A stretch of 64,000 nt of DNA from Bugulina stolonifera (taxonomy: Eukaryota > Bryozoa > Gymnolaemata > Cheilostomatida > Bugulidae), in the NCBI GenBank assembly GCA_935421135.1, contig OW285192.1, forward strand, positions 15,105,001-15,169,000, read 5' to 3'. Positions 12,776-23,165 of the stretch are shown here, piece by piece (within the stretch, counting starts at the first letter, position 1; each line of letters begins with the position of its first letter). Position numbers and translations under genes: made by a program. Under the pieces are notes generated by a model that did not search any database, was not told where the DNA came from, and saw nothing but the letters and a program-made list of their open reading frames with translations.

Positions 12776-14229
12776 CTAATGAGCCTCACACAGCACTGAT
12801 AAACTCACCTTTGCTAATATAAATGATGCAATGGGCTATTCCTACAATGTATAATAATTTTACTTATTGAGCAGTGGAAGTTACGGGTTTCCCCAATGTT
12901 GTGTCACACGGGAACCAGCTTTTTCCAAACAATCATGGTTATTAGGCAGTGGAATTGTTGTGGAGGTAGTTGCTGTTGGCTGTATGATCAAACATGGATG
13001 TTTCCAATGTTCCACTAGGTTGACATGAAGCATGACAGTAGTTAGCCTTGGGAAGTCCAGTGAAAGGTGTATAGTACAATCATGTACAATCATAGTATTC
13101 TATATGTGTGCAAAGGAGTACTGTGGAAAGAGTGCATTGCAAGAGTTGTTTATATGAGTTTCTGCCGTATCACATACAAAAGCTGACAGCTCAGTTGTCT
13201 CCTCCATGTGGTATGTTTCCAATAGTTATTATTATTTATTATACAAATTTCATTGATCAGTTAGTATGAGCCTCACCAGAGTTAACTGCATAAATCCACA
13301 ACAACTATACTTCCTTCTTATGCTATAAGCCAATGTAAAGGTCACTAAGTTTATTTGATAACCAACTGGGAGCTGTGACATGTACTGTGATTAAAATCAC
13401 AAGGAAATCTAGTTAACACCATCATGGATGTTTCCTGCGATATCGTTCTTACGTTGCTCAGTGTGTCATAGGGTTTTAGTTGTAGCAGCAGGCCCTACCA
13501 GACAAGGAGTTGTCTGCACCTTCTCCATTAACGATCTGCATTTTCTCCACTAGTGTATCATTTTACTAGCTTCCAGGAATCAGTTTACTTGGCTTCACAT
13601 CTTTGACATTGAGCTGACAAACATTGAATGGTTTGCCTGTGGTGCATTCCCCGTCTTGTTGCATTGGATAGCAATTATATAGCAACTTTGTGAACAATAT
13701 TATTTGATTTTGTTAGCAGCATGATACAGTATCGGGATTTGTGTAGCGTCAGCGTGCACGACACGTTAAACAAATGTGTAACTGCATTTCGGCTTAGAGA
13801 ACAAGAAAAGAAATAGTTCAGTGTTTTATATTTGTTGAGCAACATCATAATTCGCACATAAATATTATTATTCTGTACAAGTATACAAAGTTTCTAATTT
13901 ACATACAGGGTATAGCATACAGGATATAGCATACAGGAAGTTAAGTGGTTTTGTCACTTTATAGTCACAACTGAGAGATATACTAAATACATGTATAGTC
14001 CATAATACAATGGTACGCACTGTAAATGGAACTATTACTACAGGAGTTTATATCAGTCTGTCCTTTCTTTCTCACTCGCTCAGTTTTGGAGCTACATGTA
14101 GTTGCGTTGAATTATAACTAAGTACACAAAATATGGAGTGAAATGGGTTTTAGTCTCTGTTGGCATTCAAATACAGAAATTGAAGTTACAAGCTCGATTA
14201 AAATAAATAAATGCAGAAATAATATAATG
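12776..14229. other. 5' region of paralogue A, exons not resolved
   Basis: A small GT/AG-bounded piece at about 12809-12841 on the minus strand has a good donor but does not join in phase, so it was left out. AT-only stretches occupy 12525-12600. No other coding signal is convincing. The start and signal peptide of paralogue A should be here. Confidence 0.4.
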
Positions 14230-14440
14230 TGTCTATTGGTTGACTGCTCACTCATATGCTCCTATTGGCTGACAGTGCCTACGTGTGCTCCTATTGGTTG
14301 ACAGTGCATACGTCTGCTCCTGACAGCTCACTCATACGCTCCTATTGGCTGACAGTGCTTACGTGTGCTCCTATTGGTCGACAGTGCTTACATCTGCTCC
14401 TATTGGCTGACAGTGCTACATCAGCTCATTAATTCGCTAC
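14230..14440. repeat. Minisatellite array of inverted CCAAT boxes
   Basis: A unit of roughly 29 bp recurs, each copy carrying CTCCTATTGGCTGACAGTG or a close variant. I count six ATTGG motifs (CCAAT on the minus strand) plus one degraded copy. Read on the minus strand this is a run of CCAATAGGAG boxes. The array lies between the 3' end of the IAP-like gene and the 5' exons of paralogue A, the place expected for the paralogue A promoter. CCAAT boxes are NF-Y sites in animals; a regulatory role here is inference. Confidence 0.6.
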
Positions 14441-14842
14441 TACTGGCTGACCCCATCTACATCATTACCACCAATTGAAATGATCTGCTAGCTTTGACTA
14501 CATTTCTGTTTTGTCTTCCTGGTAGATTACTTAGTTCATTGTAGTTTCATCACCTATTGCTAACTGTATCTCTCCAATCTGTTTTATCTTTGATTGGCCT
14601 CTTCCATCTTCTCACTTAATTCTTTTTTGTGAAGATATTTTATCGTTCCTGGTCTATTTCTGTAGTTCACAAATTTCTGCTTGGGCAGGTGTTGCTTCAG
14701 GAAAGCGTAAAACATGCCTGAGCAATCTTAGCCATGTCTTTTTCATCACCTCTCTCTCTCTCTATACTGGCTATCATTGCTGATCTTCCTTTGCTGTCTT
14801 CATTTACCAACTTCTTTCTACCATCCTCTAGAAGTTGTAGGC

Positions 14843-17800
14843 TCAGGAGAAAGTTGCCTTTACTGTTCCTCGTATACCTTCTCGGCAAATCGGACAATCC
14901 GTCATGGCCGCCGAGCAGGCCGTACAGCAAACTGCAGAAATAATACCTATCCCGTTTAGCTAGTGCAATGCTGTGCATAAGTGCTACATGCAGCAATACG
15001 AGTCCAGGCTCTTCAATAAAACCCAATGTTGGTAGGGACGTATTGCATTTTCTCGAAATAAAGTGTGGATAAATCACAAATGTTGCTGGCAGCTTTATAG
15101 TCATTTATAATAATAAGTACGATGGGTGGAGTTGTCTTATCACTGATCAAAATTCGGCACACGTAAATTCTTTAAAGAATATTAGGTCATTGCAACTCAG
15201 GTTTACCTCTAAGAGAGCAGTATTCACATGGTTCAAATCTCCCTGGCGGATTACAGAAATATAGCTACATGCATGAGACTTGAAATATAATGTCTAGAAC
15301 ATATCCAAGTTTCTAATTTCTAATGTGTATTGCTTACATGTAATTCAGTGAAAAGCTAGAATAGAATATATTATATTGAATTTTTCTACTTCTCTTTGAT
15401 ATAATATATATTATAATGTACATGTACATACCAAAATGCCCGCAAGGAAGGAAGATAATGCTGACCATGTCGGAAATGCACACTTTACAAGTCAGTTGAG
15501 AGATCAATTGTGAGGCAAATTCTTTCTCTGTCAAACCATCTAGTATAATATAAATGGTGTGTAAACAGACAGAGAGAGAACACAATTCCATCAACTTGCA
15601 GACAATGAAAGATTATCCTCATAATATACATATAAGTGGTACTAGTATGTGATTTATTATCCTCACAATATACATGTAAGTGGTACTAGAAGGTCAGAGA
15701 ATGTGTGGTCACACCTATACACCTGAAACTCTAACTCATAGCTTAGATTAATAGTCATAGAAGAAGAAGCATAGTGTTTACACTCAGCCACAATCTGAAA
15801 CTTCGAAGAATTCCTTTTTAAATGCGTGACAACGCTTTAGTAATCTAGAGACAACATCTTACCAAGTACTATAGTCTGAGTCTGCTCCTGTGGAGGTGGT
15901 TGCTCGGATGAAGCGTCATTCTCTACGGCAGGTGCTGGAGGCTGATATACTTCCCTTTCGAGTTGAGATGAGGTTTCTGAACAGGGAGGAGATGTCATCT
16001 TTGGTAGGGTAGGTTTCTTGACACCTGATAGCCTACTCTGCGGGTGGGGTGGGGCGAGAGCCAGCAGATCTTCCACTAACTCAGCTACTCTGGTGTAGTC
16101 AGCTGCCAACTTCTACAAAGTTCAATTTGTAAACTAGTTTCACAGATTTAGTAAGACTAGCTTTGGATCATGGGTAATGCTAGCTATTGGTTAGCAGACT
16201 ATCTGCATGCATAGGACGACTGTATACACAAATAAATATACTAGATTTTAAGTAACTATAATTCTGGTTCAATGACAATTAGTAGCTGTGAAAGCTAAAC
16301 CTTATTGTTGTCGATTATTAATTGCACAGATTATAGACTGGGCACTTACTTTTAGTCTGTTGCCAACCGCAGTCCTCACCAACTGTTGGTCGTAACCTAA
16401 CTCTAAGGCTTTCCGCACCACAATGGAATCCATTCTTGGTCGCATCATTCTATTGGCTATTTGCTGTGGTGGAAATGTTTGAAATAATAATGATTATAAT
16501 ACCAATATATTAGTAACATTACAGTGCAACAATCTTTTACAAATAAAATTAATATAGCTTGTAAAATATAGCAAAATATCCATGATGCACTACTCTAAAA
16601 TGTACAGTATAATGCATGTTTGATAATATTACATATGGCATACTTTATCTGTGTACTAGCATGTCATAAAATTTATTCACTGCAAATATCACAGAGTGGA
16701 CTATCTTACCGTCAGTCTGTTTTCAGGCTCTGGATCTTTGTAGACACCCATCTCTTCTATAACGGCTCGAACAAACTCTACCCCTTTACATCGGAGTAGA
16801 AAGGGACAGGATCTAGAGCTACGCGCATGCCTTTTCCATGCCTCTTCAACTGTTGTCCAGTGATCAGATACCACAGCGCAAGCAAAGCACGTTACAGAGT
16901 TTCCTTTCCCTATAAGCAGCAAGTAATTTCAGAGATGAGACAACTCCTACATGGTAACAAATTTCTCTAAAATCTTGACCTCATCGGAAAACACCAGAAA
17001 ACGCATTCTAGAGAACCAATCTGGTGTTGCAATACCAGTCTCTGTCTAACACTTTATTAAATTGGTATATAACCTGGCAATTGTGCACTTCCATAGTAGT
17101 ACATGTAGGAGCAGGAGTAGGAGGTGGCTCAGTGGGTTAGAGCGCCTGCCCTGAGGCACGAAAGCGCTGAAGGTTCAGGGTTCGAATCCCGCTGATGTCT
17201 ACTGACTACTGGGTCATTGTACCACAGGTGTGCTCCGACCTGCCTACAAACTGAGAGCAAAAAACTTGGCGCAGCCATTGCAGCCTTGTATGCGCACCAT
17301 CGATTCCATCGTCAGTGCCCGTCACTGAGTGATGCTGTATGGTGATTTTAACCCTTTAAAATAGAGGTACATGTAAGTTTCGGGTTGGTTATTTACTAAT
17401 GTTTTTATGAAGGTGGTTTTCAACCAATAGGATTGCAATCAAAACAGGTTACAGACATGTTGTTTTAAAAACCCTTTTGCAAAAATGCAGACAGACATGT
17501 ACCTACACCTTGAAAGTATGATACTATCATGAAAGCCCAATAGCTTTTAAAATTTGAATTACTTACTAATAGCATACATTAATAAAATAATAATTGGTTT
17601 ACAATAATTGCACGTAGATTATAAACTAGCATAGCATCAGCAAACAAAGAGCAGATCTTCACTGCCGCAGTCGTCATGCTAAATAATGCATACCTTCGTA
17701 ATAATAGCCAGCTTCTGCCAGTTCCTCAGCACCTTTTGGGTGTCGACTAGGGAAGGTACGGAATGTCTCCCGCCTTCTATCTATCACCCCAAGAGCTGGA

Positions 17801-20800
17801 CACACAACTTGTGTTGTTTGAATGCCTAGACCTTCAAACTCTGTATCTGATTGGACGGTCTTTGGTTGCTTGAGGCTCATATTCCACACTCGTTCGTCAA
17901 ACAGCCTAGGGAAGTTTGTCTTGTTAGCTGGTAACTTTATACCTAAAAATTCGAGACCAGTTGTCTACTACGAGAATGAAATAGTTACATTATTCGTGTA
18001 AAGGTATACGTAGATGTTTTGTGTATCAAAATTATGTAAAATTAGGCATAAAAATTTAGGATTCATCAAGTAGTAAACAAGTTCATGTTATGTTCTTAAA
18101 CATATAGTATATATACAAAAAGCAACATGTGCATGTCTTTCAGACCAGCGATCATTTACTCAAGCTTACGACAACCATTCATAATTTTTCTATACTTGTT
18201 GAACACATGATATGCCATGTGACGTATTAACACGAAAATGTTTGAACTACTAAATATAATACGGTATTTAATAATGTACACTGTAAAATCATGTACATGC
18301 ACTATTCACTTAAATTTCATGTAAACTATAATGTGTTAGACTAAATTATGTTAACTGAAGGTAGAATTTGCCTACCTTGAATGAATTTGCATGATGGAAA
18401 TCTTTGCATGTGAAGCTCCAGTGGAGAGCACGACTCTCTCTCACCTTCACTGATCTCCAGTCTGTTGTTGCAGAAGATACACTTAATATCTAAAACAAGA
18501 ATAAAATATGAATAATATAGCAGAACTACATGCACAACCCAAGAGGAGACAAATCTATACAAGCATGGAGCATTTTGGCAAAGTACAATCAAAAATGTAT
18601 ATATAGAATAAAGATCTAAAGAAGTTGCATTCCCTTTCTATTTTGTAATTGAATATAAAAATATAAGTCATAATGTATACAAGTAAAGTAGTGCACTCGA
18701 GAGATAGGTAGGTCTATTGAGTAAAGGGCAGACAATTCCTTCCACTACATGTGATAAACTGTTTCAATGATTGTTAACAGGGAAATTATATTTGAAATAG
18801 CAATTATTGAAAGAATTTAAAACAATGTGTGCATTCATAATATTTGCTAAAATAATCAATATTAAAGGGCACACAACCCATAATTCTATAAAGTAAAATT
18901 GTAACACATTTTGTTAGACTGTAATCCTTACACAGAGTTATGCTCCCCTGTGTAATCAAGTTCAATAGTGACTTAACAAAAGTTCTGCAGTTTATAGCAG
19001 TAAAACTGTACTTATAGGCATCCACAGGCTACTGATTAGAACATAAAAACAATCTATTGTGAAGAAAAGATGGTCAGTAACTTAGGCTGCCCATGCTGAA
19101 ACCCTCAACCCCCTGAAGTTTTATTGGACAATGAAAGTAATACTGTAGTTACATTGTATTATACTGAAATAAATCACATCTGAGTGCATGGCTATCACAT
19201 ACACTGTTTAAGCAGCTACCAGACAGGTTTCTATGTTACCCTATAAAATTACTCATTGCACAGGACTATTAAGAACGGTAACACTGTAAACTACTAGCAA
19301 TGTTGCTGTACCATGACCATACATGTACAGAGCAATATTATACAAAATGGAGTATTCATTATTTGAGTCTACCATTTATGTAATATAGCTAATATTGTAA
19401 GGACATACATTATTTATCTTGATACGAACTACCTCTAACATCATTATACTGAATAGGCAATATTATCAACAATAAAAAGCAAGACATACTATTTCCAAAC
19501 TTATTATTGAAAAGTCATACTTGAACCCGCCAGGAAAAAACCAGCAATAGCGAATTCTTCAGCTGTTGGTTTCTTCCATCCCTTGCTTAAGAAGGTTTGC
19601 AGTCGGCCAGCCTCAGAGTGCATGTTACTTGTGTCTCTGTTGAAGCTAGATTGCATTTCTCTCCACAGGTTGTTCTCAATACATAATCTAGGGAAAGAGA
19701 AAGTAGTTGTACATGTATCGTGCTGTATGTTACGAAAAAGCTAAGATATGTGCATGTGCATAATTAACAATATCATTAAAGCATAAGCACTTCCTGCAAG
19801 TACAGTATGTACATTTGAGCGCATTTACTTACAATATTAAACATAATAATGTGTACAGTATAGTTTCAGTTTTGCACGTTTCATGTTATATAGCTACGAA
19901 TAAATATCAATGTAACCTGGGCTTAAAGAAGCTCTGGTATCTCCTATAGATTGTCTCCTTGTCGGTTACATCAAACTCTGAAGGCAGGTCTGTACTGAGA
20001 GAAGACTCTGATTGGACAGCAGATTCAGAAACCACAGTAAGAATGTTATTTGTGGTAGGAATGAAGCTGCCATCTGTATCATCTTCTATCACTTCCATTG
20101 GGTTCGACTCAAGATTAGCATTGGACGGTCTTCTCATGGTTCTGTCTTTGGTGTGATGCATTTCCTGCATGTCCATAACTATGCCAGTATCACCGGTACT
20201 GTCCCCAGAACTAGCACTGGCACCAGATGCGTATCCACTAGAGGGAGAGCTATCCAGTTCAACTCCTTCATCAATAGAGAATGGAACAGAATTTCGAGGC
20301 AAACTAGAAGCAGATCTGCCAAATGATTGGTTAATAGAAGCAGACCTGCCAAACGACTGGTAACTAGAAGTTGTAGCTGAACTGAGCATGCTGTGGTCAG
20401 TGTATAAGTTTGTGGTTGTGCTCATGGAGCCAAATCCTTCATCGATTGACATCAAAGATGATCCAGCACTGCTTCCCCCATTTGCTTTCTGGCTTATAGC
20501 TGTGCCAAAGTCTAATGATGGTGAAAGTGAATAAGATTATGACAATTGTTTACAGTTGGTCACAAAACTGTTGTGTACACTCATTCTATTTTCTGTCAAA
20601 TTATTGTCTTCAGAAGTCGGGTTGGAAAAAATACTAGTTCAACGGGCTATTCTAGTCCTATATTAGAAAAAACTAATATTATTACTCAGCAGCCTTCTGT
20701 GGAGTTGTCCTCGCAACAAATCATTGTTAATTTATAATTATGTTTTTGGTATCTCCGTTATGACTGCATGCAATGTTAAGTCTAGTAAATGTTACAACTA

Positions 20801-23165
20801 TATAGCAGTTATTTAATGTCAAATTGTTATTGTACTATCCAATGCCTAGATAGGCATAATTTAGACTAAAGACAGTAGTTGAAATGATTTGTTTCCGTGG
20901 ATTTCCGGTAAGTTAAGACAGGTTCTTACCTTTACGATGACGATCAGCAGTCCCATACGTCAGGTTACGTTGGTTTTCTCTCTTGTTGAACTTCAAGAAG
21001 TCACAGGTGTTGGCACTATATGCTTTGTGAATAGCAACGGCATTGACATATTCCATGAACTGACAGAGTTTTAGACTGCACCAGACACACACTACTGCAT
21101 CATGAACAACATCTTCAAGATGGATGAAACCGGCTACAGCTAAAGAAACTGCCGAAATGCAACTGCTTTCAAATTTATCAAAGGACTTATATCTTACAGA
21201 TTCCAACTTGAAATCTGACCTTAGTGTAGATGCTGTCATACAAAACGCCTGTTCTACTCGTGTTGGGTCTTCATAAGCTATTGTGACCAGTCCAGCATCT
21301 AAAATGTCTTGAACGTAGCGCGGAAAGATTCTATCTTCGGACTCGTTGCCTTTTGCCTTGCCGATTGGCTCTACAGCTAACGATTCTGTGGCATCAAGGT
21401 TAACTACCTGTAGTATTTGCTTGCGGATTTTGTCATGACAATTGTGTCTAGCCCAGAATAATGAGTTATGCCCGTCGTTATCTTCAGCAAGAAAAAGCTT
21501 CTTTCTCTTTTCAACTGGCATCTTATTGATTAAGTATTCAGCAATAAATGGGTTACTACATTTTAAAGTCAGGAGAAAAGGTGTTTCACCATGATTGTTT
21601 TTTATCAGGAGCAGGTCTAGAAGACTGCCAGATGAGAAATCACAAAGCAATTCTACCAAATCAGTTGAGGGACATGTATGAATGTAGTGTAGTACGGTTG
21701 AACCAAAGTTATTCTTACATTTCAGGAGTGGTTGAATGAGCGAAGGCAGGATTAGTGACAAAAGGTTACGTAAACCATTGACACCACTACATGTAGATGA
21801 CTCTGACACTATACCCAATACAAGATAGTGTAGAGGAGTGAACCCATCACAGTCCCCTTGTAATAGCAGCTCTACTCTCGTCTGCGGGTTTGGAATCTTG
21901 CTCAGGAGTTGAAAAACAGCATTGGGTAAATTCTCATTTGCTAGTATATGCAATACAGTGTAGCGCTCTACTTCAGTGCAAGTTGTTAGGAGCTGTAATG
22001 ATTTTTCTTTAGAAATATTGGTCAGAATTTCTAGCAGAATATCCATCTGCTTCATCCTTGCCAAAATATGACAAACATTATGACCAGTATTATTTGAAAT
22101 AGCATAGTATTGGGTGTAAAGTTCGCTATCGTATTCATGACCTAGTTCACATGTTAGGTAATGTATAATTGGCATTGTTAACTCCTTGGAAGCTGCCATA
22201 TGGAGTGACCTGTTTCTCCCCAGGTTTTCTTTTAGCAGGAGGTCTAATATTTTTTGCCCACCTTCATGCTCTTTGGACATAATATCTTCTAGTAATGACT
22301 TAGTTATAGACCGTTTATGCTCCACCAAATAATGAAGTGTGGTGTTCCTTTGGTTATCTTCTTGACCATACAATTCCAATTTTGCTGCAGCACATAAATC
22401 TGATTCAATCATGATTTTAAAGACCGGCACTAAACCCAAAATGGCAGAATGGTGAAGGAATGTTCGAGAGAACCGATCAGATTTGCTCAATATGGCAATC
22501 AGTTTTTCTGGTTGGGCATTAGCCACAATCTGTTGAAAGAAATCGATCAACTCGGATACTTTTTCGTAAGAATTGATTTCTCTATCTTCTCTGTTTATGT
22601 CGTCAATGGCTGCTAGAAGTATTCCACTTGTTGAATATATCATGAATTCTATTATTTGGACAATAGCACCACTCTCTGCAGCTAAGTTCATTACTGTAAC
22701 ACCCTCATCATTTTCAGCATTAAGTAGCTGGTAAATCACAAAATCACCACAATTCTTAACTGACAGCAGAAGTCGAAGCAAAAGTTCTGAATTGGGAAGT
22801 TTTGCAGCGAGATGTAAATACATGTTTGGAGTTGTAGACTTTGGGAGTAAAATGTTACACACGTACTCCCCTGTGAATTTATTGCCAAAAATGGGTTCTA
22901 TGTCATGACATGCCTTGCTACTATCAAACCATGGCTGGACCAGAATTTCCTCGCTCTTTAGTACGCAGAAGCTGTCTAAAGTTCCACAGACCTCCCAGCC
23001 ATTCTCACGTGCCCAACAGTAATAAGTGCATGTGCACATGGGCACAGCAAGTGCTGCCACCTTACTAAATTTTTTGGCTGCCATTGCACATTGTTGACAT
23101 GCTGCATTGATATTGCTTGAAGTCTTATGAGGTAAACGGGTAGGAGGCGAAATTTCATTCCCCAT
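14843..23165 (-). CDS. Ankyrin-BIR-BIR-BIR-UBA-RING protein, IAP-like E3 ubiquitin ligase
   Basis: Ten minus-strand exons join in continuous phase: 23165-20930, 20511-19917, 19687-19521, 18489-18376, 17942-17694, 16909-16710, 16463-16350, 16112-15863, 15539-15432 and 14931-14843 (TGA). They give 1373 aa. Exon 1 encodes about ten ankyrin repeats (roughly aa 110-620; TPLHYLV and TVLHIL motifs) and BIR1 (about 656-724; CVWC, then His and Cys). Next come a Ser-rich linker and BIR2 (about 972-1035, CIFC...HMQRFPSC). BIR3 (about 1093-1158) fits C-x2-C-x16-H-x6-C. A UBA-like helical region (about 1188-1245) contains MDSIVVRKALELGYDQQLV. The C3HC4 RING (about 1326-1360) has CKVC, LPCGH and CPICR. BIR2, BIR3, UBA and RING match the cIAP/XIAP plan, so E3 activity and a role in cell-death or immune signalling are expected. 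The start is the first ATG after an in-frame TAA. MGNEIS would permit N-myristoylation. Joining of exon 1 to the rest rests on phase and splice sites only. Confidence 0.88.
15605..15690. repeat. Two-copy tandem duplication in an IAP-like gene intron
   Basis: A segment of about 50 bp containing ATTATCCTCA and AAGTGGTACTAG occurs twice in a row with few differences. It lies in the intron between the linker exon and the first RING exon. No function is apparent. Confidence 0.6.
17115..17360 (+). mobile_element. tRNA-derived SINE inserted in an IAP-like gene intron
   Basis: The head has a textbook box A (TGGCTCAGTGGGTTAGAGC from 17125) and box B (GGGTTCGAATCCC, 17179-17191), as in a tRNA gene. 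The anticodon region does not fold properly, and the sequence continues into a non-tRNA body (GTACCACAGGTGTGCTCC and onward) to about 17360, ending near TTTTAACCC. It lies between the two exons that encode BIR3, in the orientation opposite to the host gene. The tail boundary and target-site duplication were not identified. Confidence 0.7.

Noticed and set aside
17121..17200. Functional tRNA gene
   Set aside because: Boxes A and B are good, but the acceptor and anticodon stems do not pair and the sequence runs on into a non-tRNA body, so it is a SINE.
19959..20363. Plus-strand frames opposite the linker exon
   Set aside because: They are shadows of the Ser-rich coding exon of the IAP-like gene, with no splice sites or start context.
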